A DNA stretch of 64,000 nucleotides, from contig SDOX01000078.1 in the NCBI GenBank assembly GCA_004565275.1, positions 32,100-96,099 of the forward strand, written 5' to 3'. Source of the stretch: Nannochloropsis salina CCMP1776 (taxonomy: Eukaryota > Sar > Eustigmatophyceae > Eustigmatales > Monodopsidaceae). Made by a program: the position numbers and the translations under genes. The stretch's first letter is position 1; each line of letters opens with the position of its first letter. Positions 12,039-22,899 of the stretch are shown piece by piece. The notes beneath the pieces were generated by a model. It saw only the letters and a list, made by a program, of their open reading frames with translations. It had not been told where the DNA came from and ran no database searches.

Positions 12039-13446
12039 GCTGATGCCAAGCAAACCCACATACGAAATGGAGACATTTCACTTTTTTTTAAGTCCTCATA
12101 AGGAAAATCTTGTTGTTATTCTTTGACGTAGATTCGAAGGCCCACTTGCTCGGATCGTTTGTGAAGGTTGTCTGTCGCTTGCCCGGGCTTCAACTCCGGG
12201 TTGCTTTCCTTCTCGCCCAGACGAAGGACCGAAGACGAACAGCGCATGTGGGCGAAAGGAAATAGAGAACAATTCAAGTGAAGTTAGGATTGTATGTTGT
12301 CCAATAATGTTACATACGAACTTCCTCCAACTACGTGCGCTAAAATTAAATCGAACATCAGGAAAAATATCGCTATTTGCGGCTTCAGGTGAGAGACAGG
12401 ACATCACTGATTAATCTTCCGACGCTAAGCCGGCAACGCCAACGAAGTTGTGAAGTGACGCAATGAGCCGACATAAAGCGCAATAGCACACGGGAAATAA
12501 GTCGTGACACATACAGCGAGCTATAGAATGAAAATATCAGTATGACAGTGAAGAATAAGGCAATTGCCGCCAATTGAATGGGGGAATTACTCATGGACTG
12601 AGAAGTCCCTAACGCTTGATATTCCATACCAACCGGGCGCGCGGGCTTGTGCATGCTTTCTAGGTACATACAACCATGGAAAACTAAAAAATGTAATTAA
12701 AGTATTGGACTTTTGGTTTTCAAAAGACTTAGGCCTAGCATTTTGCTGCAACACACACTTTAATCATGTTGAAGATACGGAAATGTTTTGGTAGATCTAT
12801 AAAACGTCCAAAATAAAGCTGTAATACTTCTGATTTTAACAATAAATAATAACGATCGCATAAATTGGTATTTAAGTGTTGCATTGACCAATGGCTTTCG
12901 TTTGAGGGATGTATGTCAAAATCTGAAGAAAGTTATTACTATTGGCGAGATGGTATAGATCGACCCTTCAACTGCATTTGTTGAAAGGCTGTAGGGTGAA
13001 TGACGTACAAGATTTATTATGCTTTTTATTGACCTTCATACTGCGTCAGCTGACCGTCAAGTAACCTACATCATTTTAGGATACGCACTTAAAGAAGTCA
13101 TCCTCCTCTTTTTGGTATTTTCGCACATTGTCATTTACTACGCATCGCATTATTAGTTGTTTAGGAGATTTCTAGATCTGGATGCTTATATGTATTTATC
13201 GTATCCTGATGCATGAGCGTCGCAGTAGTATGATAAATGCACGGGAAATGGAAGAGACACTGAACCATTTTTCTCTCGACTTTGGGGGCACAAAGGACAA
13301 GGTATGTATTTCTTCAAGCTTTTCAAAGTGCCATTCGGTCACACAAACTACCAAACTGAAAAAGAAAAAAAGGTTAAAGTGGAGTTTTGCCGACATTTAT
13401 GGATGACTGCTAATACACAAATTGCTCGTGCGCCGTTATTTCGAAT

Positions 13447-13800
13447 GTTAAAAATGTCGTGGCGCGCTACAAGTGAGTGATGGATATTTCTCGACGTGTA
13501 AATAGGAATAGTGCATTTTGCGTCGCGGTCCGGCCGAGCCGAGCCGTAATACCACCCGCCGGGATGCACCCAGGGGAGTATAGACTTTCCCTCGGAGAAG
13601 AAAGGCAGAGAAAAATACCAAATGGGTAGAACTATGACTACACCTTCTTCCCCGAGGGAAAGTCTATACTCCCCTGGGTGCATCCCGCCGGGTGGTATTG
13701 CGGCTCGACTCGGCCGGACCGCGACGCAAAATGCACTATTCCTTTTTACACGTCGAGAAACATCCATCACTCACTTGTAGCGCGACAGGACATTTTTAAC
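13447..13800. repeat. 354-bp near-perfect palindrome (foldback / MITE-like element)
   Basis: The left arm (about 13447-13602) and right arm (about 13645-13800) are reverse complements with only scattered mismatches, separated by a spacer of about 42 bp. The termini read GTTAAAAATGTC on the left and its complement on the right. The arm centres are GC-rich (CGGTCCGGCCGAG) inside AT-rich surroundings. No open frame encodes a transposase and I could not find a clear target-site duplication. It could be a non-autonomous foldback DNA transposon or a locus giving a hairpin RNA. Confidence 0.85.
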
Positions 13801-14260
13801 AAGAATGTTGTGCTCTGTCGTCTTGTAGAGACACAGCTGAGGTTAGAAAAAGACATTCACTAAATGCCTTTATCAATCCATTGTTTTTTTTGCTTCAGAT
13901 AGAAGCTCGATTATATCTTCTGTGTCCGGAAAGAATCGACTTCGGATAAAATGAGATTCACGCGGATGGTTATTTCCCCGAAGACTGGTGCTCTGTGAAT
14001 CTGTCAAGTTCGAGAGAAGGAGCGTGCACTGAACTCTACGAGCATGCAATTGCACGTTGACGTATCATTTAGACATACCTTCATGAAAGTCGTTGAAGCA
14101 CGTACAAATTTACTCTAAATATCGTGCATTTTCTACCATCATCCTAAACGAAAGCTTTGAATCTTTTAACGCTCCAAGAAGATACGCCGGTTTAATGTTT
14201 TTCTCATTTAAATAGTCAAATGTTTTTCTCATTCTATTTAAATGATAGCAATGGATATAC

Positions 14261-15010
14261 CTGGTTTTTATGAGGATGACTGCCTATCGAGTATCTTATA
14301 ACTTTGATATTGAGTACAAGAACAAAGGATCAATAATCTTTGATAAGAGCCTGTTTTGAATCTCTCATGTTTTAGGGCAACTCTCTCGGAATGATTTCTG
14401 CGCGTGAGCCAGTGAATCAGAATCTGTGGTGCTGGACAATAACTCAGCTCTGAACCTTCCTGGGCACGAGGAAATGTCGGGGGGAAAATAATATAAGAAT
14501 GAGCTTAATGCCACTTTTTTTGGGCCTTGATTCTTAATCATAACCCTTATAGTACACTGTGACTTGTCCTTCAGATATATTAGAGGGTTTTTATTATACA
14601 ATTTTTTAGATCCGATCGATGACCGTAATCGTCACCTCTCTTACTTCTTGAGTCGTAAACAGTACAAGTCGACCACTATAACTGGTCTTTATTAGGGTGA
14701 CCACTTATTATGTAGCTTACAACCATGACATTGAGTACAAGAAGCAAGGATCAATACGCTATGATAACAGCCTCTTCTGAATCTATCATATACAAAATAC
14801 GTCATGGCACCTCTATGACAATAAATACTACGCGTAACCTGGTGAATCAGATTGTCTGTGGTGCTGTGCACTAAGTCAACTATAAATCTTTTTGGGGAAA
14901 AGAAAAGTTGTACATATTTTAAGATTAAAACGATGACCTCAATGCCATCTCGTTTCCTCCTTGAATCCTTATCACCTTACAGTATTTTGTGATTCATTCG
15001 ACGAGATTTT
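14261..15010. repeat. Diverged tandem duplication, period about 421 bp
   Basis: Copy A (about 14261-14590) and copy B (about 14682-15010) align along their length. Shared landmarks in the same order are ATTGAGTACAAGAA, AAGGATCAATA, GGTGAATCAGA-type and CTGTGGTGCTG strings, then CTTGATTCTTA/CTTGAATCCTTA and GTGA(C/T)T near the end. Identity looks like roughly 65-75 percent by eye. Copy B ends just before the ATG of the downstream secreted-protein gene, so it covers that gene's promoter or leader. Confidence 0.65.
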
Positions 15011-15017
15011 GAGAACT

Positions 15018-16298
15018 ATGCGGCGGGCTTTGTCACTGTTCATCTTGAGTGTGAGTCTCAGCATTTCATTGGGCGGGGTTACCGCGTTTGACCGCTTTAG
15101 ATCTCTGGAAGATTCCTTACCTCAAGGTGCCCCCGTTCGTCGTACCAGAGGGATTCACACACCCGCTGGAGAGGGCGAGGTCTTTCCTATAGAGGGCAGT
15201 GGTCCTGAGGTCTTTCCTATAGAGGGCGGTATTTCTGATGGCTCTCCTATAGAGGATGGTATTCCTGATGGCTCTCCTATAGAGGATGGTGTTTTCGTAC
15301 CTATTATTGTAACTTCATCGCCAACCAGCGCTCCTACACCTCTCAATGACGGTCCTATTGTGGTTCCTAGAGAGCCTGTTTTTCCGGAGCCTGGTGAACC
15401 TGATGATAACGATGCTCCTTCTATCGGTGACGGTCCCATTGCGGTTCCTGGCGAGCCTGTTTCTCCGGAACCTGGTGACGAAACTCCTTCGCCCACACAA
15501 GCTCCTACTCTCAACGGTCCTCTTCCTACTTCTCAACCTACTGCAGCCCCCACTAATGTGCTCGCTGTGGTTCCTAGAGAGCCTGTTTTTCCGGAGCCTG
15601 GTGAACCTGATGATAACGATGCTCCTTCTATCGGTGACGGTCCCATTGCGGTTCCTGGCGAGCCTGTTTCTCCGGAACCTGGTGACGAAACTCCTTCGCC
15701 CACACAAGCTCCTACTCTCAACGGTCCTCTTCCTACTTCTCAACCTACTGCAGCCCCCACTAATGTGCTCGCTCTCACATCCATTTCCGTGGTCAAATCT
15801 AGCCCCGTCCCACCTGGTCAGCGATCTCTTTCAGCTCATTCCAGAACCAACAGGGACCAATGGACGTTTCAAGGGTTTGTTGATGCTTCGGACTACCTCG
15901 CTGTTACAAAATTTGACAATTTCGGTATCGATGCACTTTTGCAGGGTTCACTATCCAGCAATGTAAGTACGGTATCCTTCACGCCTGGGCAGTGCAGGGC
16001 ACGTCAGAATGGAAAAGGAGTTATCTGTAAGGCTCCTAGTGCCAAACTGACCATGAGAAGCGCAAGACGACCCAAAAAGTTGGGAGTTTTGGAGGCTTCA
16101 ACAAAACCGTCGGGTGTTTTTTACAAGGTGTCAGGTAAATTTCGGCGGCAGTCGTTCGAATCGGTCACGATAGTGACACCGCTTAGTGTGTCACTTCTTT
16201 CAGAAGAATTTGAGATGACTGCCAACATTACTACCTGCACGGAATCATCTAGAAATAACGTCCAAAAAATCCGAATTAAGTGTAAGACAGGCTTCTGA
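15018..16298 (+). CDS. Secreted Pro/Asp-rich repeat protein of unknown function
   Basis: A single uninterrupted frame of 426 residues starts at the ATG of MRRALSLFILSVSLSISLGG, a clear signal peptide. Residues from about 50 to 255 are low-complexity. First come short EVFPIEG and DGSPIEDG repeats. Then a 69-residue unit (beginning VVPREPVFPEPGEPDDND and ending with PTSQPTAAPTNVLA) occurs twice with identical DNA. PTSxPTxxPT spacers of this kind are common in secreted stramenopile proteins and are likely O-glycosylated. The C-terminal 170 residues are a non-repetitive domain with a few Cys residues (GQCRA, GVICKA, TTCTES, RIKCKTGF) that I do not recognise. It is probably extracellular or wall-associated. 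It has no intron and its base composition is lower in GC than the intron-rich genes. Confidence 0.8.
   Translation: MRRALSLFILSVSLSISLGGVTAFDRFRSLEDSLPQGAPVRRTRGIHTPAGEGEVFPIEGSGPEVFPIEGGISDGSPIEDGIPDGSPIEDGVFVPIIVTSSPTSAPTPLNDGPIVVPREPVFPEPGEPDDNDAPSIGDGPIAVPGEPVSPEPGDETPSPTQAPTLNGPLPTSQPTAAPTNVLAVVPREPVFPEPGEPDDNDAPSIGDGPIAVPGEPVSPEPGDETPSPTQAPTLNGPLPTSQPTAAPTNVLALTSISVVKSSPVPPGQRSLSAHSRTNRDQWTFQGFVDASDYLAVTKFDNFGIDALLQGSLSSNVSTVSFTPGQCRARQNGKGVICKAPSAKLTMRSARRPKKLGVLEASTKPSGVFYKVSGKFRRQSFESVTIVTPLSVSLLSEEFEMTANITTCTESSRNNVQKIRIKCKTGF
15360..15773 (+). repeat. Perfect 207-bp tandem duplication inside the secreted-protein gene
   Basis: Copies 15360-15566 and 15567-15773 appear identical base for base. 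The period is a multiple of three, so each copy adds 69 residues in frame. Absence of synonymous differences suggests a recent expansion or ongoing homogenisation. An assembly duplication is less likely because the join is clean and in frame. Confidence 0.9.
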
Positions 16299-18008
16299 AT
16301 ACAGACGCAAAGTAGTCAGTTGAGGTCACAGAAGATGATAGCGTTTGTAATATGAGACACCGCGTATTAGGTATTGAAGGGTATGTTTGTCATCCTTTTC
16401 TTTCTAAGACCTCTTTTTGACAGAATCGTGAGTGGCAAGGGAAATATTTTACTTTGGCATCACCTTTTTTGATCTCGATATCGAACAAACAGATTAATGT
16501 ATTGATAGCACTGATCACAAAGATAAATTTGTGAAGTTAACTCGGGAAAATAGGTTCTATCCTTGGAGTTTCGAGAATTCTGATATAGCTACGGGAATCT
16601 GAAATACTGTTGAGCGTAAGGGGAATAACTGGTATTGTGTCAGAATTTAATACTGCTATGAGAGGTCACAAGAAATCCATGAGTCGTTTGAAATGTTTCC
16701 TCGTCATGGGCTCGCACACTTAGTTCATCCCAATTGAATTCTGTAGGACTAATGTTACTAGCTCAAAATATAATTTTTGTCATAGTCACCACACTTAATC
16801 GGTGGAGGCATCAAGGTATGAACCAGCTACTAAATGTATTGACATTGCTACTTTTGAATTTAACCACCAGCAAACTGCGAAACAAATATCAACATTTACC
16901 TCTCCGTGGTGCCGCCTAAAAATTAATGCCTGTTGTTACACATTATCATGGATTTATCAAAATAATTCTACTTGCTACAAAACATGTGATCCTAATATTT
17001 TCCAGGACCATTCGACGCTCTGCTTGAAGGCAGGTGTCTATTGCAAGGGCTTTTACTTTGATTGGTGCCTCATCATACGATTATGAGATATCAAAATAAT
17101 AAAAACACAGCTGCAATCAATGATAATGAGGCATTTTGTGACAGGCGTTCCGAGAGGGAAAGCAATACATACAAGCCAACTTTGTTGCAAAAGAGCATGC
17201 AAAAGGAAGCCGGAATGCAACAAAATTTTGGTGAAAGAAAAACTAAGCGTGAAGATGCTTTGTTTTTTTATATCCATACAAGGCCCTTGCGGGAACGCAA
17301 AATCGTGTATTGCCAGGATCATCGACTTTCCAATAAAACTGACCAGACTCATTTTCTTCTTTCTCAATTCCAACCTAGATATGCACTCAGCCTCGACCTC
17401 AGATAATGTTTCTTTTCTCCTTACTCATGAAGTCTGCTGTCTTTCTTTTTCTCAAGACACGTAAGTTTCTCCCTTGTCCTTTTGTGATACTCTCTGATTC
17501 TCGGTCTTTCCTCGTTTCCACGTACATATCAGCTTGTCCGCTCTTTCGTCTTATTTTAAACCATCACAAAAGCCATTTCCTGACCTCTCCTTGATGAGTC
17601 CTGTGATTCATGTTCATTGATTTACCCATCCCGTCATGAACTGTACGGCCTCTTCCTCGACCAGTCTTGTCTTTCTGACGGGGGTGTTATTCCCAATGTT
17701 GCTCGTTTCCTCCTCCGCTTTGCTTACGATGTTTCTCGGTTCAAACCCTATGGTAATCTGTCACCTTGTGTAATCGTCTCTCAGCATGCTTTGGGCGTAT
17801 ATATATGTACGTGTCACTCATTTCTCACAAGCCTCTCTCTTCCAACCCCTCACCCGTCCACCATTTTTATGTAATGTACGCCTTCCTATTCCAGAATGCA
17901 AGCGTCTGGATAATAGGACGACTCCTCCTTTCTTTGTACAACCATATCCAATTTTTCTCACCTACTCCTCACTTTTACATAAAAACAGCCTGTCTCTCAG
18001 CTTCTCTT
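16299..18008. other. Intergenic, no gene supported
   Basis: AT-rich DNA follows the secreted-protein stop and is CT-rich from about 17500. Several frames of 60-136 codons are open on the plus strand, but they lack motifs, start context and splice structure. The stretch lies between convergent genes and should hold both 3' UTRs. Confidence 0.4.
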
Positions 18009-20631
18009 TTAAATATCAATGTCACTCAACTCACTCACGTCAGAGTCTACATCGCTCTCTTCACCTGTCCCTTTACGATTCTCCTCCTGATCCTCTCCTT
18101 CCCCTTCTTCCTGCATCTTGACCTCCCCTTCCTTGGCAAAGGACGATGCAGGCATGGCAGCCGCCTCACAGCCTAGACGATGGGTGCGAAGAAGAGTCCA
18201 AGTGAAGCTGAGTTCAACCATGCATGCGCCTCCCCTTTTTATGTCACAAACACCTGTTCCCTCCCTATTCTCTCGACGGATCCTGGCACGGTCCCAAGGT
18301 ATACCCAAGTCTATATGATCCTTCATCTCTTTCCTAACAATGTACCCCTCTTTCTCCCCCATCGTCCCTCCTTTCCCTCCCTATCTCGCTCTCTTACACC
18401 ATGTCTTACCGTCTGACACCACCATGGGGGTCGGGTGGGAAAGCAAAGTGGACACTGGTGCAGAGCCCAGGGATGTGGAGCTGCCAGGAGGGAGGAAAAG
18501 GAGGGAGGGGAGGAGGGAGGGATTGGCGGGAGGAATGGAGGGGGAGAGGAGCAAGGACACAGGACGTCAGACAGGGAAAGACTTTGCCGGGGATAAAATC
18601 CGAGCAGAAAGCTCAGAGTCCAAGCAGAGGCGACAGAGAATTAGGATCAGACAAAGGGAGTTTGGGTTGCTTGGAAAAGGAGACAGGCATGAGGAGGGGA
18701 AGGGGGACGCACCGTGGGTAATTTCGTGGGCGGAGAAATGGAGAGGAAGCAGGAGAAGCGAGGGACGAGGACGAGAGGAGAGAGGCCTCTGTGGAAGGCG
18801 TGAGTGAGGAGGAGAAGGCAGCGGAGACCGTGGTGGCCTGAAGACAGGGAGAGGGATTAAAGAGGGAGGGAGGGAGGGAGGGAGGGAGGGCGGAGAGGGG
18901 CGGCGGGTGGAAGAGCCAAAAAAATCCGGGGGGAAGGATTCGAGGGGAAGAAAGGAGAAGGAAAGCGGTTACCGAGTCGAACAAGGGCTTGCGACCACAG
19001 ACGCAACCGAAACCTTCGTGAGGCTGTCTTCCCCTTTGTCTCCCCCAGCCCCCCCACCTAATCCTACCAGATGTTTTCCCCCCACCCCACCTACCACTGA
19101 CGAGGACAACGAGGGTTGTCTGCCTCGGTGCGGGTGCTGTCGTGGCACTCCTGCAGAAGGCGCTGGCGAGCTCTGTGTGGGCCTCCCTGCTTCCCGCCCT
19201 CGCTCGTTCCTTCCCGCCTTTTCTTCCTCGTCGAGAAAGAGCGCGACCGATGCGTACCGCCGCACGTAATCTGATAAAGGGGACACGAAGGAAAGAAACC
19301 GAGGACGGGCGATAAATAATAAGCAAAGCAGGGAGGGATGACAAGAGGCAAGATGGAAGGGAGAGGGGAAGAAAGCACATTCCATGCTCACAAGCGCGCC
19401 GAGGCTCTGTGAGAAGTATTCCTCCGAAGCATTCTTCCAACGTCCCATCCTTTTCGTTCGTCCTTCTTGCCCTCTTTCTCCTCTCCCTCCGACTATAATT
19501 CTTCGTTCAGTCCTTTGCCCCTCCGCTCCCTCCCCCTCTCATTCCCTTACCGTGGACCCGGGCATGGTATCCCTCCGGATCACGCAGCAGAAGGTTGGCC
19601 GCTAAGGAGGAGGGAAGGAGGGAAGAAAGGGGGGAGGAAGGGAGGGAGGGGGGATCAGAAGTGCTCGAGATAGGCATTTCGGTTTGCGGCGCGGCCTGTG
19701 ACCCCTCACTATCTGGTCTCTTCTCCTCCTTCCTTCCCTCCCTCCCTCCCTTTCTCTCTCACCGTCCGCGTTGAGTGGATCACTGGGGTTGGGATAGCGC
19801 AGGAGCTGAGGCAGGAAGGTCTCGAACACGTTGACCAGGTCTGAAGGGAGGATGAGAGAAGGGAGCGAGCGAGGAAGGGGGGGATGGAGAAGGAGAAAAA
19901 GTGGGATAGACGTAGCAAGGACGCGTAGGAGTGGTAGGAGAAGGAAGAGGAGACAATCAGTTGCCCACCCCGTTGTGGAGCCTGACTACCATTCTTCCCC
20001 CCCTCTCGCTCCTCTGCTCCCTCCCTCCCTCCCTCCCTCCCTTCCTCCCTCCCTCCCTTCCCCCTTTCACACTCACCGTACATCGGGGTCCAGGCTTGAT
20101 TAATGACATCCAAGCAGACAGAACCGGACCTATTGATGATAGGACAAAAAGCGTTGTAAGAGGCCGACACAAACTTAAGGTGAGCAACACGGCCACTGCG
20201 AAAGATCGCGCCCAGGCAAGGAGGGATGGAAGGAGAGAAAACAAGCGAGGAAAAGTAGGACGCCCAAGGCAGAAGGAGGAGAGAGAGATCAAGCGAGGGA
20301 AAAGTAGGACGCCCAAGGCAGAAGGAGGTGAGAGAGATCAAGCGAGGGAAAAGTAGGACGCCCAAGGCAGAAGGAGGAGAGAGAGATCAAGCGAGGGAAA
20401 AGTAGGACGCCCAAGGCAGAAGCTGTAGAGAGATCAAGCGAGGGAAAAGTAGGACGCCCAAGGCAGAAGGAGGAGAGAGAGAAAACACGAGGAAAGAAGG
20501 GCCGGAAAGGACTTACATCTCGTCCACATTGGGATGGAAAAGGCGGTTGCTGAACCCAATGGAGGGAGATTTGAAAGGATAATCGAGTGGAAGGGTGACA
20601 TGGACCTTCCACTGGCCACCATGGTAGGGCG
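18009..20631 (-). CDS. Ubiquitin-conjugating enzyme E2, UBC8/UBE2H type (5' exons not resolved)
   Basis: Six exons join in phase: 20631-20517, 20129-20077, 19840-19763, 19601-19551, 19270-18973 and 18282-18009. They encode [20 protein letters not shown] and [18 protein letters not shown], then [17 protein letters not shown] with the active-site Cys in [25 protein letters not shown], the helical [13 protein letters not shown] and DYVRRYA follow. HPN and the Cys context are diagnostic of a catalytic E2, and the order matches plant UBC4/5/6 and animal UBE2H. The tail is long, ending in an acidic Asp/Ser/Glu-rich stretch ([15 protein letters not shown]), as in UBE2H/UBC8. Family role: ubiquitin transfer with the GID/CTLH E3 ligase in yeast and animals. 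The N-terminal 45 or so residues must lie upstream of 20631. A short stretch reading DEYEMTPCVHK near 22688-22720 is a candidate. One intron holds a 49-bp minisatellite. Confidence 0.85.
20235..20490. repeat. 49-bp minisatellite, five copies, in an E2 intron
   Basis: The core AAAAGTAGGACGCCCAAGG recurs starting at 20251, 20300, 20349, 20398 and 20445. The period is 49 bp for the first three intervals and 47 bp for the last, where AAGGAGG is replaced by AGCTGTAG. Each unit also contains GAGATCAAGCGAGGG. The array lies wholly in the intron between exons 20631-20517 and 20129-20077 of the E2 gene. Confidence 0.9.
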
Positions 20632-21053
20632 CTGAGGGAAGGAAGGAGGGAGGGAGGGAGGGAGGGATGAAGGGAGACAGACAAAAGCAGAGGCAGGGGT
20701 GGACTTTATGAGGGAACGACGATACAATAGATGGTGTCGTTAGGTCAAAAAGACGAGGATCTAGGAAAGAGGAGGAGAAAGGGAGGAAATAAGGAAGGAA
20801 GGAAGGAAGGAAGGAAGGAAGGGAGGGAGGGAGGGAGGAGGGAGGGAGGGAGGGAAGGAGGGAAGTGGAAAGAAGAAAGGGGGGAAAAGGAGAGAAAGAA
20901 GGAGAGGTTTCAGGAGGAATGAAGGGTCATATCTTCTAGTCGTAGCCCGCAGTCGTTTACATCTCTCGCTCGCCTCCTTCCTCTCTCCCTTCCTCCCTCC
21001 CTTCCTCCCTCCTTTTCTCCCTCCCTTCCTCCCTCCCTTCCTCCCTCCAGGCC

Positions 21054-21110
21054 TTATTATGAGCCCCGTAAGAAGGGCGGGTACGCGGCCGGTCCGGGGG
21101 AGATGTAAGT
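21054..21110 (+). CDS. Possible orphan plus-strand exon
   Basis: Between a CCTCCAG acceptor and a GAT|GTAAGTG donor the plus strand reads YYEPRKKGGYAAGPGEM. The splice signals are good, but no partner exon could be joined with confidence. An exon of unknown function, or chance inside the 5' intron of the E2 gene, are both possible. Confidence 0.2.
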
Positions 21111-21789
21111 GTTGTTGGTCTATTATTATATTTGTTCATATAATCATCTATTGTTATATTACCATGATAAACTTATGGTATCGGTAATATAATAAAATAT
21201 ACTGTGATATGCTTCACCCCCCTCCCTCACATCCAAGCGGATTCTCCCCAAACCCCTTCCTTCTGTCCTCTCCCGTTTTTCTTTCCCCGTGATTCCTCCT
21301 TTTCCTCCGAATTACAGGGGTGGGAAACGGCAAAAGAAGGAGGGGGGAGGAGGGAGAAAAGGGTCTGCGGCCGCCATGATGATGTGAGAGACAGGAGGGG
21401 GTATAGGGGGAGGGAGGGAGGGAGGGAGGGAGGGAGGGCTCGTTGAAGTGGACTCAGGAAGAGTGTCAGTGGTGACCAGTTACAAGGCAATGAGCACGGA
21501 GATGCATGGTGGAGATAGAAGAGGAAATTAGGCAAGATAGGGGGGAACGGAGCCTAAAGTTGAGATAGATCGGGAGCTGCGGAGGGAGGGGGAGGAGGAG
21601 CTTGGAGGCGAAGGTAGAGGCACAGACGATGGAGAAAGAGGAAGAACAAGGGGCGAGTCACCGGGAAAAATATTCGGGGACCACGCAGGTATACCAAGGA
21701 AAGGAGGAGTAGGCTGGGAGGGCTATGAGTAGGGGGAGAGGTAGAGGGAGAGAGGCGGTAGGGCAGCAGGAAAGAGTGGTTTCCGGCGC

Positions 21790-21985
21790 ACGGTGTAGGC
21801 GTCGACATAATCAAGGAGAGCAGCCTCACCCTTACAACATGGAAGGAAACGACCATAAATCCAATATTGAATACATCGAAAGCCATCGAGGGAAGCAAGA
21901 GGAACGTCTTTGTGTTGTCTCGTCCAATTTACAAGCGGGACACCTTTGGGGATTGGCTAGCGAGATACATACAGATATTTCTTTC
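21790..21985. CDS. Candidate exon, strand undecided
   Basis: Two codon-aligned antisense frames are open and both look protein-like. On the plus strand there is DIIKESSLTLTTWKETTINP and later SRPIYKRDTFGDWLARYIQI, ending near a G|GTGTAAG donor. On the minus strand there is DGFRCIQYWIYGRFLPC, followed by either a GTAAGG donor or continued reading into LLDYVDAYT. I do not recognise either. If minus, it would sit in the 5' intron region of the E2 gene. Confidence 0.25.
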
Positions 21986-22899
21986 TGATCCTGGTGTAAG
22001 CCTCCTCTATACCTCCTCCTTTCCCTCCCTCCCTTCTTCCCATTCCGCCGCCTTATGCCCGTGGTGTACTGCACTCCTGTACTGGTATGCCTTTATATCT
22101 TAAGTCCTTGTGCACTGTATGCCTCTACATCTCAAGTGACACTCTTCGCTTCCACACCCCTGGTAGATTCCTCTTTTCACCTTCCCTCCTTTTCCTCCTC
22201 TTTTTCGTCAACTGCTTCCCCTCCCCACTTTCCCTCGATAAAAACACTTTCCTTTTCGCAAAAGAGGGCGATAGCCCATCGCGCCGGCAAAAGGAGGGTT
22301 TCTCCCTCTTTCAGCTCGACCTAGAACCAGGGAACGGAGAAGGGAGGGGCGGAAAGTGGACATTCCAGAAGGGAGTGAGGAGAGCATTCACACACAAGAA
22401 GGGAGCGAGGGAAAAGGCGGGGGCTTAAGAAGTCGACGGGGCAGAGACGAAAAAGGAGGGATACAGGGGGAATGTGGAGGGGCGGGTAGAGGGAGGGGTA
22501 GCGGGAGGGAGGGGGAGGAGACCAAGAGGGAATCCAGTAGGAAAGAGGAGAGAGGAAGAGGGCGGTATACAGAGAGAAGAGGAGGAAACAACGGGATCGG
22601 AAAGGAGGGAAGCTTTTGGCGCTTGTACGAAGGGGAGTGAAAGAGGAAGGAAGGGAGGGAGGGAGGGAGGGGAGGACAGAAGGGTGTACCTTGTGCACGC
22701 AGGGGGTCATCTCGTACTCGTCCTGCGGAGATGACTGACCGACACCAAAAAGGGGGAGGAAGAGCTCTTCTTTCGATGCAGAGGTGGACCTATGGAGGTA
22801 GGGAGGGAGAAAAGGAGAGAGTGGAAGAGTGACGGGCTCTGTGCGGCGAGGGCTATAAGATTGATGAACAACGAGGGAGATTGGACGGTGTTTGATGCT

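Larger units (their letters stand above)
12039..15017. other. Gene-poor AT-rich region between divergent genes
   Basis: No coding gene is supported in about 3 kb. The region contains a long palindrome (13447-13800) and a diverged direct duplication (about 14261-14590 and 14682-15010), both listed separately. It lies upstream of both the nitrilase-like gene (-) and the secreted repeat protein (+). It has no GGGA/CCCT arrays, in contrast to the rest of the window. Confidence 0.5.

Noticed and set aside
13182-13863. Short frames overlapping the palindrome
   Set aside because: The palindrome gives mirror-image frames on both strands; no transposase or other domain is seen.
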